DNA of 64,000 nt from Ga0077548 sp035440445. Lineage in GTDB: Bacteria > Pseudomonadota > Alphaproteobacteria > Rhizobiales > Xanthobacteraceae. Location of the stretch: positions 1 to 64,000 of the forward strand of contig DAORMJ010000018.1 in assembly GCA_035440445.1 (NCBI GenBank), in the 5' to 3' direction. The translations under genes were made by a program, and so were the position numbers. Under the pieces are notes generated by a model that saw only the letters and a program-made list of their open reading frames with translations, did no database searches and had not been told where the DNA came from. Of the stretch, positions 25,558 to 32,593 are shown in pieces. The number at the start of each line of letters is the position of its first letter. Position 1 is the stretch's first letter.

Positions 25558-26004
25558 ATGCCTATCGCGGCAAGAATCGACGAGTTCGGGAAGCTCGCCT
25601 GGGTGTTCCTCATGATCGTCGGCTTCATCATCTGGTGGCCGGTCGGTCTGGCCACGCTGGGCTTCATCATTTTCACCGGAAGATTTGGGAGCGGACCCAT
25701 GGGTTGCAGAAGCTACGATCGCGGCGAGTACAAGATGCAGAAGTTGCAGTGGAAGATGGACCGCATGCGCTCGCGCATGATGGGCGGCCATCGTTTCGAC
25801 TTCGCGCCGTCTTCGGGCAATCGCGCCTTCGACGAGTATCGCTCCGAGACGCTGAAGCGTCTGGAAGACGAGCAGCGCGAATTCCGCGACTTCCTCGACC
25901 GCCTGCGCTTTGCGAAGGACAAGACCGAGTTCGACCAGTTCATGGCTGAGCGGCGCAATCGTCCCGCTAACGAAGAGCCGAAGGGCGATCAGCGGCCGGA
26001 GTAA
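25558..26004 (+). CDS. DUF2852 membrane protein
   Basis: 148 residues from ATG 25558 (GCGGAG upstream). One or two helices at the start, LAWVFLMIVGFIIWWPVGLATLGFIIFTG (about 12-41), then a long charged, helical cytoplasmic part with KLQWKMDRMRSRM and DEYRSETLKRLEDEQREFRDFLDRLRFAKDKTEFDQFMAERR. The tail is disordered. This is the DUF2852 pattern of Alphaproteobacteria; function unknown. The operator in front suggests repression by the neighbouring TetR. Confidence 0.82.
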   Translation: MPIAARIDEFGKLAWVFLMIVGFIIWWPVGLATLGFIIFTGRFGSGPMGCRSYDRGEYKMQKLQWKMDRMRSRMMGGHRFDFAPSSGNRAFDEYRSETLKRLEDEQREFRDFLDRLRFAKDKTEFDQFMAERRNRPANEEPKGDQRPE

Positions 26005-26026
26005 TGTACCGGACAACGCGAAACAG

Positions 26027-26053
26027 AAAAGCCGCCCCGAACGGGCGGCTTTT
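26027..26053. terminator. Bidirectional terminator
   Basis: Stem AAAAGCCGCCC / GGGCGGCTTTT with a short loop and further T bases. It serves the DUF2852 gene and, in reverse, the convergent gene ending at 26069. Confidence 0.88.
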
Positions 26054-26068
26054 TTCTTTCCGTCTGTT

Positions 26069-26332
26069 TCAGTTCGGTGTCCTGAATCCCGCCTTCTTGA
26101 AACAGGTCCGATGTACGGGTGGGAAAGAGCGCTCGAGCTCGGTCTGCTCGAGTTTGGCCGACGTATCGACGCTTCTTGCCATGCACTTGCAGTAGATGCG
26201 GGCACGCGACCGGTTGGTTTCGGAAATTCCGGAAACGCAGTGCGCGATCCATTCCTTCTCCTGCGCGCTCTTCTGCGCGGCCGACGGTGTCACGGTCATC
26301 AGGAGTAGAGAGATCGCGAGCAGGCTGCGCAT
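26069..26332 (-). CDS. Small secreted hypothetical protein
   Basis: 87 residues: signal peptide MRSLLAISLLLMTVTPSAA, then a helical, four-Cys mature part with EWIAHCVSG...RARIYCKCMARSVDTSAKLEQTELERSFPPVHRTCFKKAGF. The CxCMA pattern with flanking Cys is common in small exported alphaproteobacterial proteins of unknown role. It begins 3 bases after the DsbA-like stop and probably forms an operon with that oxidoreductase, which could form its disulfides. Confidence 0.65.
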   Translation of the reverse strand: MRSLLAISLLLMTVTPSAAQKSAQEKEWIAHCVSGISETNRSRARIYCKCMARSVDTSAKLEQTELERSFPPVHRTCFKKAGFRTPN

Positions 26333-26335
26333 GGC

Positions 26336-26950
26336 TTAGCCCGCTTTGAGCGCTTTACGCGCGTCGGCGATCACCTGCTTGAAAATTTCCTCCGGCTGCG
26401 CGCCGAACAAACGGAATTTTCCGATGATGAAAGACGGCGTGCCCTGAAAGCTCAAGGCCTCGGCCTGCTGGTGGTTCCGCTTCAAGGCCGCGCCGATTTC
26501 CTTGACGTTTTTCTGCAGCTCTTGCTTCGCGCGCGGGACATCGACGCCGATGGCAGCAAGCGTCTTGTCGGTGGAGCTTTCGGTGACGCGCGAACCCGAT
26601 CCCATCAGCGCTTCGTAGGCCTCTGCATATTTCTTCTGGCTGCGCGTTGCCATCGTCATCTGCGCCGAATAGACCGAGTCCGGGCCGAAGATCGGCCAGA
26701 GCTTGTAGATCAGGCGGATGTTGCCGTCGTCGCGCACGACCTTCTGCATCACCGGAAACGCCTTGCGGCAATAGGGGCAGTTGAAGTCGGAAAACTCCAC
26801 GATCGTCAGGTTGCCTTTCGGGTTGCCTGCAACGGGAATTGCCGGGTCGCGCCAGATCATCGCCTCGGACAAAAGGTCGGTGTCCTGTGCAAACGCGGGG
26901 AGTGCAGCGAGAGAGAGCGTGCCGCCGACAAAACTGCGCCGTGTAATCAT
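26336..26950 (-). CDS. DsbA-family periplasmic thiol:disulfide oxidoreductase
   Basis: 204-residue thioredoxin-fold protein. N-terminal MITRRSFVGGTLSLAALPAFA is a signal with twin Arg, suggesting possible Tat export. FSDFNCPYCRKAF holds the catalytic CPYC motif (about residues 73-76). The helical insert and QGTPSFIIGKFRLFGAQPEE (cis-Pro loop, TPS) follow. It resembles the DsbA/ScsC-like group (DSBA_oxidored). It lies in a minus-strand run between a membrane protein and a Cys-rich secreted protein. Confidence 0.9.
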   Translation of the reverse strand: MITRRSFVGGTLSLAALPAFAQDTDLLSEAMIWRDPAIPVAGNPKGNLTIVEFSDFNCPYCRKAFPVMQKVVRDDGNIRLIYKLWPIFGPDSVYSAQMTMATRSQKKYAEAYEALMGSGSRVTESSTDKTLAAIGVDVPRAKQELQKNVKEIGAALKRNHQQAEALSFQGTPSFIIGKFRLFGAQPEEIFKQVIADARKALKAG

Positions 26951-26963
26951 GACCGACCTGCCA

Positions 26964-27476
26964 TTATCTGGGTTTGGCGCTGATAGCGCGAAACTTCGCG
27001 CGGATGAGAAGGATCACGATACACCAGAACACGAGTGCAAACCCGCCCATGATGGTGCGGAAGATCGCCGCGCCGGCGCTTCCCATCTGGCGGATCATGT
27101 CCGGCAACATATCGGCTGAAAAAGACGGCCCGAAGGCAATCACGCTGCAAAGCAGAGCGAAAGCCGCGATGATCGCGATCCCTGTCACGCTTTCGCCGAG
27201 ACGAATCCAGCGCGGTGCGCTTTCCGGAATGTCCTGGTTATTGCGCACGCCCGCGGTATCGCGGAGCACCACCATGATGCCGCATAAAATAAAAACCAGC
27301 CCGGCGGCGATCGCGAAGATGCGTCCGGCAGGCCCCGCTTCGGCATTGCCCGAAATGACGCCCAAGCCGATCAGGAGCGGAAACAGTCCCGCCGCGAAGC
27401 AAAGCCCGCTCATGAACAGCGTATTGCCGAGCGAGAACGGCTTTTCCTGCTGCTTGTCCTCGTTCACGTCTTTCAT
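26964..27476 (-). CDS. Four-helix membrane protein of unknown function
   Basis: 170 residues. Hydrophobic segments about 17-39 (LFMSGLCFAAGLFPLLIGLG), 46-68 (IFAIAAGLVFILCGIMVVL), 90-112 (ESVTGIAIIAAFALLCSVIAFG) and 132-155 (IFRTIMGGFALVFWCIVILL). N-terminus cytoplasmic, charged (MKDVNEDKQQEKPFS). No family motif recognised. It starts the run leading into the DsbA-like gene 13 bases later. Confidence 0.65.
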   Translation of the reverse strand: MKDVNEDKQQEKPFSLGNTLFMSGLCFAAGLFPLLIGLGVISGNAEAGPAGRIFAIAAGLVFILCGIMVVLRDTAGVRNNQDIPESAPRWIRLGESVTGIAIIAAFALLCSVIAFGPSFSADMLPDMIRQMGSAGAAIFRTIMGGFALVFWCIVILLIRAKFRAISAKPR

Positions 27477-27596
27477 GCGCGGCCCGCGGTTCAGCCCTGC
27501 GGGAGGCTATAGCGCAGAAAGCTGGTCCTTGTCGCATGGCCGGCATAGCATCCTATGCGCACTCGCAATCACATCCCCGTGCGGAAGGATCGTTTT

Positions 27597-28076
27597 ATGC
27601 CGCTCTCCATGTCGCAGGCGTCGGTGCCGCATTTTATTCGTGGGCTTGGCCAGCTCGATGCCATCCTGAAGCTCGGCGAGGCGGTTGATCCGGGCCTTGC
27701 GGAGGCGAGGCTCGCGCCCGACATGCTTCCGCTCACGGGGCAGGTACAGCGGGCGAGCGATACCGCGAAAGGATGTATCGCGCGGCTTTCCGGCGTGGAG
27801 AATCCCCGGTTCGCGGATGACGAACAAACTTTTGCCGATCTTTATGCGCGGATCACCGGTACGGTGGATTTCATCCAAAGCGTGCCTGCCGAAAAGATCG
27901 ACGGCAGCGAAACGCGGCACATAGAAGTCAAAGGCGGGGGCAAGATTTTCGAGTTCACCGGGCTGCATTACCTGCAACGGCACGCGCTGCCGAACTTCTA
28001 TTTTCACGTATCGATCGCCTACGCGATCCTGCGCCACAATGGGGTTGGGCTTTCCAAGCGACACTATCTCGGGTGA
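27597..28076 (+). CDS. DUF1993 family protein
   Basis: 159 residues, all helical, starting MPLSMSQASVPHFIRGLGQLDAIL. The central LAPDMLPLTGQVQRASDTAKGCIARLSG and the end ALPNFYFHVSIAYAILRHNGVGLSKRHYLG match DUF1993, a DinB-like four-helix family found in bacteria and fungi with no known reaction. ATG at 27597 follows GGAAGGATCG. Monocistronic, ended by a terminator at 28085-28115. Confidence 0.85.
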   Translation: MPLSMSQASVPHFIRGLGQLDAILKLGEAVDPGLAEARLAPDMLPLTGQVQRASDTAKGCIARLSGVENPRFADDEQTFADLYARITGTVDFIQSVPAEKIDGSETRHIEVKGGGKIFEFTGLHYLQRHALPNFYFHVSIAYAILRHNGVGLSKRHYLG

Positions 28077-28084
28077 TCGCAAGA

Positions 28085-28115
28085 AAAATGGGCGCTCTTT
28101 GCGGGCGCCCATTTT
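28085..28115. terminator. Bidirectional terminator
   Basis: 11-bp stem AAAATGGGCGC / GCGCCCATTTT. It lies between the convergent DUF1993 gene and the first VHL-beta gene. Confidence 0.85.
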
Positions 28116-28149
28116 GTCGTCTCGTGTCCTGCCGCGACGGTCGGCGCGA

Positions 28150-28512
28150 CTACCGGTTGTCGTAGATTTCCGCGATCTGCTCGCCGGAGCGCGGCCAGTA
28201 CAGGCCAAGACAGCCGCCATTCGTATCGACGATCAGCCACGGGTGGCCGACGAAAGTCTGTTGCTCATAGACCTCGCCGCGATTGAGCGTCTTGTAGGTC
28301 TTGCGCTTGCCTTCGTAATCGAGCCAGACGATGTTGATCGATCGGCCGGTGTTGTTTGAAAAGTTGACGATGGCTTTGGTCTTGCTATCGACCGAGCGAA
28401 TGTTGCCGGGGGACGGGCAGGTCTGCATCCAGCGCGTCTGCGCATGGGCTTCGGCATGGATGGCAAGGCACGATACCGCGACGGCTGCGGCTACTACTAA
28501 TTTCTTCGACAT
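28150..28512 (-). CDS. Secreted single-domain VHL-beta protein
   Basis: 120 residues: signal peptide (MSKKLVVAAAVAVSCLAIHAEAHA), then CPSPGNIRSVDSKTKAIVNF and a VHL-beta-like sandwich (about 45-110). SINIVWLDYEGKRKTYKTL followed by QQTFVGHPWLIVD aligns with human VHL PVWLNFDGEPQPYPTL and HSYRGHLWLFRD. The residues that bind hydroxyproline in human VHL (Trp88, Tyr98, Ser111, His115, Trp117) correspond to Trp, Tyr, Thr, His and Trp here. Human VHL is an E3 ligase adaptor; nothing suggests that role in bacteria, and the alpha domain is absent. A longer paralogue lies at 29271. Confidence 0.8.
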   Translation of the reverse strand: MSKKLVVAAAVAVSCLAIHAEAHAQTRWMQTCPSPGNIRSVDSKTKAIVNFSNNTGRSINIVWLDYEGKRKTYKTLNRGEVYEQQTFVGHPWLIVDTNGGCLGLYWPRSGEQIAEIYDNR

Positions 28513-28721
28513 CGTGGAAAATTCCCTTGCGCCCTGCGTGATGGTTCACGCGATATGTGCTGGGCGGTTGCGGATGGTAGCGAATTGGCAGCCGGAGGAA
28601 ATTGGCTGCGCGCGGAATTTTTCGCCGCAGCGAAAGTTATACGCAGTTCCCGAGAGTCTGTGTCGGTATCCCGACAGAAATCGCCGGAGCGGGTTCCGGC
28701 GATTTCCGGCGTAACAGTGGA

Positions 28722-29228
28722 TTAGAAGCGCCAGCGCTGGTCGGTCTGCGGATTGTTCAGTTCACAATCCCAGAGTTGAAGGCGCGCACCGTTGTTGCGG
28801 CCCGGCGCGCCGGAAACGTCGATACACTTGCGGGTAGCACGATGCTCGATGAATCCGTCCGAGCGGAACACGAAAGTCTGGTCGCTGTCGCGGCCGGGCG
28901 TGTCGCAATCCCAGAGCTGCAGATCATCGCCGTTATTGCGGCCCTTGATGTCGATGCATTTCCCGGAAAGCGTGTTGCGGATCTTGCCGGATTGCGTGCG
29001 CTCCCAGAACTGATCGGAATTCGAGCCGTTGTCTTTGTTTTTTCCGTTGCGCTCGCAATCCCAGAGCAGCAGCGGTGCGCCATTTGCAACGCCCGGCGCG
29101 CCGCTGACGTCGATGCATTTTCCGGAAAGCTGGTTGACGATGAGCTTGCCGCGCGGCTGCGCGTAGCTCGTTGCACTGAGCAGGGAAGCAATCGCTGCTG
29201 CCGCGGCGAGGAGGATGATTTTACGCAC
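28722..29228 (-). CDS. Secreted ricin-type beta-trefoil lectin
   Basis: 168 residues, GTG start. Signal peptide MRKIILLAAAAAIASLLSATSYA, then three ricin-B repeats: KLIVNQLSGKCIDVSG...LLLWDCE...SDQFWE; KIRNTLSGKCIDIKG...LQLWDCD...DQTFVF; and FIEHRATRKCIDVSG...LQLWDCE...DQRWRF. Each has the CIDV/CIDI start and the QxW-type end, so all three carbohydrate-binding sites may be present. No catalytic domain is attached. It sits between the two VHL-beta genes and has a paralogue at 30724. Confidence 0.9.
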   Translation of the reverse strand: MRKIILLAAAAAIASLLSATSYAQPRGKLIVNQLSGKCIDVSGAPGVANGAPLLLWDCERNGKNKDNGSNSDQFWERTQSGKIRNTLSGKCIDIKGRNNGDDLQLWDCDTPGRDSDQTFVFRSDGFIEHRATRKCIDVSGAPGRNNGARLQLWDCELNNPQTDQRWRF

Positions 29229-29270
29229 GAGCGTATTCCTGATTTAGAGAGAAAAGAGTTTCGTTGAGAC

Positions 29271-30542
29271 TCAGTTGTCGTCGAAGAATTCCTGCAGCTC
29301 TTCGCCGCCCTTCGGCCAGACGACGTAGTTCAGGCAGCGGCCCTGCTTGTCCACGAGAATCCAGGGATGGGTGACGAAGGTCTGTTGCTTGTAATCCTCG
29401 CCGTTCTTCAGCGTGCGGTAGGTTTTGCGTTTGCCGTCGAAGTCGATCCAGACCACGTCCATCGTGCGGCCGGTGCTGTTGGCAAAATGCACGACCGCTT
29501 TGCGGTTGCTCTCCTTCGAGCGGATGCTGCCCGGCGGCGGGCAGGCATAGCGCGCTTTCTGCTTCTGCTTGGGTGCCGCCGCCTTATCGAGATAGTTGGC
29601 CGGCCGTTCGCCAAGGCGCCATGCGCAGATGCGCGTATCGCGATTCATCACCCAGCAGGCGCCGTCACGCCGGACTTCGCCGATGCGGTTATGCGCGTGG
29701 GTGCTTTTCGGGTCGGCATTCCATGACGCATCGCCGAGGTTTTTCTCGTGCACGTTCAGATAGACGAAGTAATCCTTGCCGAACATGCGGAACGAACCGT
29801 CCGGGTCGGACTCGTATTCGCATCTTCCGTCGAGGTAAGTCCGCCCTTTGACGATGAGCAGGCAATCCACCTGACGGCGGGGAGGCGGCGCGTTCTGCGC
29901 CACGCGTGGCTGCGCGGGCTGCTGCTGCACCTGTTGCTGCGGAGGATTGTTGCCCAGCATCACTTTGTCCCGACAGTCGATCAGTGCCGACACCGCCGGT
30001 GTGATGCCCTTCACGTCATAGCTCCAGCGGCCGGGGATGCCCCGGTCCGCGGGCGGATACTTGGTGCGGAATTCGATCCGCGTGCGTGCTTCGTCCAGAA
30101 GATCGTCGAGGCTGCCGGGGCCGTCGAGCGGCTCCACGACGCGCAGCACCTCGAAGCCGCCGTGACCGCCAATCGGGACGAGCTTCGCCGTGACCGGCTT
30201 CGGGTCGATCGGCACGATCGAATAGGTCACCTCGAGCTGGTTGCCGAGCGCAGCCGTGCCCAGACCGGAGAAGTCGAACGCCAGAAAGTCTTTCCCGAAG
30301 AGGATCATCAGCCATTCTTCGGTGCCGTAGGCGCGTTTGAGGCGGCAGTGCGCCGGCGTCATCGGATAGGCCTGAACGACTTCGATTTCCCAATTGCCTA
30401 CCCGCTTGTAGGGCCGCGCGTTTTCCTGCGCCTGCGCGCCCATCACCGGCGGCAAAGAGAAGAGAACCAATCCGGCGATGAGGCCGAAGGCACGCGTGAG
30501 CAATGCCGCCGAGAGTCTGGCGAACGACTTATCTGTAAACAT
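29271..30542 (-). CDS. Secreted multidomain protein ending in a VHL-beta domain
   Basis: 423 residues. Signal region (about 1-39), then a domain starting RVGNWEIEVVQAYPMTPAHCRLKRAYG (about 47-195) that resembles the N-terminus of the protein at 21023-22333. A Gln/Pro-rich linker (about 200-225, NPPQQQVQQQPAQPR) follows. Next is a Cys-rich middle (about 228-325) with CLLIVKGRTYLDGRCEYE and GACWVMNRDTRICAW. The end (about 340-423) is VHL-beta: MDVVWIDFDGKRKTYRTL and QQTFVTHPWILVD, keeping Trp, Tyr, Thr, His and Trp of the pocket. It lies between two ricin-B lectin genes. Function unknown; probably periplasmic or extracellular. Confidence 0.78.
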   Translation of the reverse strand: MFTDKSFARLSAALLTRAFGLIAGLVLFSLPPVMGAQAQENARPYKRVGNWEIEVVQAYPMTPAHCRLKRAYGTEEWLMILFGKDFLAFDFSGLGTAALGNQLEVTYSIVPIDPKPVTAKLVPIGGHGGFEVLRVVEPLDGPGSLDDLLDEARTRIEFRTKYPPADRGIPGRWSYDVKGITPAVSALIDCRDKVMLGNNPPQQQVQQQPAQPRVAQNAPPPRRQVDCLLIVKGRTYLDGRCEYESDPDGSFRMFGKDYFVYLNVHEKNLGDASWNADPKSTHAHNRIGEVRRDGACWVMNRDTRICAWRLGERPANYLDKAAAPKQKQKARYACPPPGSIRSKESNRKAVVHFANSTGRTMDVVWIDFDGKRKTYRTLKNGEDYKQQTFVTHPWILVDKQGRCLNYVVWPKGGEELQEFFDDN

Positions 30543-30659
30543 CGAAATGAATTCCCCCGAAGCCCGAGCGGGCCGGCGGCGATCCTATTCCCGGTTCCGA
30601 GCGTTCGGGAACGGGGTGCGACGGTATTATTTTGTTACACCGTGTTGCTTGCCCTTTGA

Positions 30660-30695
30660 AAAAGAAAAAGGGCGCTGCATTTTTAGGCAGCGCCC
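30660..30695 (-). terminator. Terminator after the second ricin-lectin gene
   Basis: 9-bp stem GGGCGCTGC / GCAGCGCCC; on the minus strand it is followed by CTTTTTCTTTTTC. It separates the lectin at 30724 from the long VHL-beta gene, so these two are separate transcripts. Confidence 0.85.
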
Positions 30696-30723
30696 AAGTC
30701 GGGAAGGCTACGATGAAGTTCGT

Positions 30724-31227
30724 TCAGGCGCGCCAGCGCTGATCGGTCTGCGGGTTGCCGGTTTCGCATTCCGAAAGCTGAAGCGGGGTACCGGTGGCGG
30801 TCGCGGCGATGCCGGCGACGTTGATGCATTTCCCGGTGGCTTCGTTCTCGATGAAGCCGTTCTCGTGGAAGATCCAGACCTGTGCGGGGTTCGCGGCATC
30901 GCAGGCTTCGATCTGGATCAGGCTGTCTTTCTCGGTACCCGCGATGTCGATGCACATCCCGGAGAGCGTGTTGCGGATCTGTCCCTTGCGGTCGAACACC
31001 CAGAACTGATCCGATTCCTTCCCGTTCACCTCGAAGCCGCTCACCTCGCAGTCATAGATCTGCAGCGGCGTGCCGGGGGCGAGGTTGGAGATACCGGGGA
31101 CGTCGAGGCATTTACCGGAAAGCTCGTTGACGATCAGCTTTCCGCGCGTTTCGGCTTTCACGCTGCCGATGACGAACATCACGGAGAGTGCGGCGGCGGC
31201 GGTGACGGTGATGACTTTGCTCAGCAT
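30724..31227 (-). CDS. Secreted ricin-type beta-trefoil lectin, paralogue
   Basis: 167 residues from ATG 31227, with GGGGGAAGCC upstream. Signal peptide MLSKVITVTAAAALSVMFVI, then three ricin-B repeats: KLIVNELSGKCLDVPG...LQIYDCE...SDQFWV; QIRNTLSGMCIDIAG...IQIEACD...AQVWIF; FIENEATGKCINVAG...LQLSECE...DQRWRA. It aligns end to end with the lectin at 28722, but the sugar-facing Trp of the LxLWDC motif is replaced in all three repeats (IYDC, IEAC, LSEC), so binding specificity may differ or be weak. Confidence 0.88.
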   Translation of the reverse strand: MLSKVITVTAAAALSVMFVIGSVKAETRGKLIVNELSGKCLDVPGISNLAPGTPLQIYDCEVSGFEVNGKESDQFWVFDRKGQIRNTLSGMCIDIAGTEKDSLIQIEACDAANPAQVWIFHENGFIENEATGKCINVAGIAATATGTPLQLSECETGNPQTDQRWRA

Positions 31228-31354
31228 GGCTTCCCCCTGCGGGCGGTTGGTTCGTTGCATCCTTGTCTTGCGAAGACCCTAGGGGCGGATGCCGCTTTGC
31301 CGTGTGATGGCCGTCACAGGCGCGGATCACGAGTCCGTGCGCGGCCCAAAGAAA

Positions 31355-31378
31355 AAGGCCGCCCGAAGGGACGGCCTT
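31355..31378 (-). terminator. Probable terminator of the glycine-zipper gene
   Basis: Stem AAAGGCCG / CGGCCTTT with the inner pair CCC/GGG; on the minus strand T bases follow. Located 26 bases after the stop. Confidence 0.6.
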
Positions 31379-31403
31379 TAGCTTGCGTCGATCGAGGCGC
31401 GCT

Positions 31404-31664
31404 CTAGCGCGGGCGGCAGACTTCGCGGCCGCGATTGTTGACGTAACAGACGTTGCGCGGGCGCTCGATATTGTTGCCGATGACGGCACCGCTGACGCCG
31501 CCGACCACGAGACCGAACGGCCCCGCAACCAGCGCGCCGGTCAATCCGCCGACCACGGCGCCGGTCAGTGTCTGGCTCTGTGCCTGTGCTGTGCTAGCTG
31601 CGCCAAGGCTTGCGAGCGAAAGACTTGCGAGCGACAACGCTGCTACAAACAGAATTCTCTTCAT
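31404..31664 (-). CDS. Secreted glycine-zipper protein
   Basis: 86 residues from ATG 31664. Signal peptide MKRILFVAALSLASLSLASLGAASTAQA, then a glycine zipper LTGAVVGGLTGALVAGPFGLVVGGVSGAVIGNNI, and a short tail NVCYVNNRGREVCRPR with two Cys. Glycine-zipper segments insert in or pack against membranes. Small proteins of this build are common in Rhizobiales; function unknown. An in-frame ATG at 31676 would add four residues, but GGAGGGAG between the two favours 31664. Confidence 0.75.
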   Translation of the reverse strand: MKRILFVAALSLASLSLASLGAASTAQAQSQTLTGAVVGGLTGALVAGPFGLVVGGVSGAVIGNNIERPRNVCYVNNRGREVCRPR

Positions 31665-31788
31665 CACTCCCTCCATTCGTACCCAAGACCTGTCCCAAAG
31701 GATGGAAGCGGGCGGGAACCTGTGAGGGTTCGCGCCCGCCGGGAAAGCGTAGGGGAAGAGGGTTAACGAGATTTTCCGAAGGCTCGCG

Positions 31789-32379
31789 CTAGCGCGAGCG
31801 GTAGCTGCCTTCGTTGCGGGGCATCGCGGCGTGCTGGCGCAGCGGCCGTTCGGAATAGCTGCCTTCGCTGCTGTAGCCGTTGCTGCGCTCGAACTGGTCG
31901 TCGGCGCTCGCGAGGCGATGCTCCGGCGTGCATTCGGTGTAGCCGAACTTGTCGATCATGTCGTCGGCGGAGATCGCGCTGAAGGCCAGCGTTTCCATGT
32001 AGCCGTTCTGGATCACGAAGCGGCGCAGCTTCGGATTATAGGCATCGATCATGTGCTGGGTCGCCGACTGCAGGATGTTGCCCTTGCCGTCGCTGCCGGC
32101 GTGGAATTCGAAGCGCGCGGTGCGCTCGACACAGACGTTGCGGATCGAGAGAAACAGCGTGCAGGCGGACTGGCAAAGGCCGACGATGCGAAACGGCTTG
32201 CGGGTTTCGTTGAACTCCGCGACCACCGGATCGAAGCGGGTGAAATAGCCGCCGTTTTCAAAGCCGCGCGAGGTGCCGGCGATTGCGGGTGCCGCCGCCA
32301 GCACGAGTGCCGCTGCCGCGAGCGAACCCAGAACCCGCTTATTCCACTTGTTACGCTGATTGCCCTTTGCCTGTGTCAT
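31789..32379 (-). CDS. Exported ClpP/crotonase-fold protein of unknown function
   Basis: 196 residues from ATG 32379, chosen for AAGGG 5 bases upstream; ATG 32397 is an alternative. Basic N-terminus and signal helix (RVLGSLAAAALVLAAAPAIA), then GGYFTRFDPVVAEFNETRKPFRIVGLCQSACTLFLSIRNVCVERTARFEFHAGSD. The sequence GLCQSACTLFL...FEFHAG matches periplasmic ClpP-like proteins (COG3904 type), with the Ser of QSAC and the His of FHAG in the places of the ClpP Ser and His. The C-terminal 45 residues are low-complexity Ser/Arg/Glu. Proteolytic activity is unproven. Confidence 0.7.
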   Translation of the reverse strand: MTQAKGNQRNKWNKRVLGSLAAAALVLAAAPAIAGTSRGFENGGYFTRFDPVVAEFNETRKPFRIVGLCQSACTLFLSIRNVCVERTARFEFHAGSDGKGNILQSATQHMIDAYNPKLRRFVIQNGYMETLAFSAISADDMIDKFGYTECTPEHRLASADDQFERSNGYSSEGSYSERPLRQHAAMPRNEGSYRSR

Positions 32380-32593
32380 GGCCCTTGCCCTTTCCATGGC
32401 GGAAAGATGCTCCCGGCAAGGCAGCGTTTTCAAATCACGCCGGGGTGAGGGCGATCACGGGTGCGTGCGTGGAAGCGGAAATTTAGGCCGCGGTGACTGC
32501 AGCGCGGGAGAGCGCCAATTAGCTGTGTTTTCGCTCCGGAAATGCTACTATCAGAATGAACATTGTTCTCAACTCAGCCTATGTCGTTTCAGA

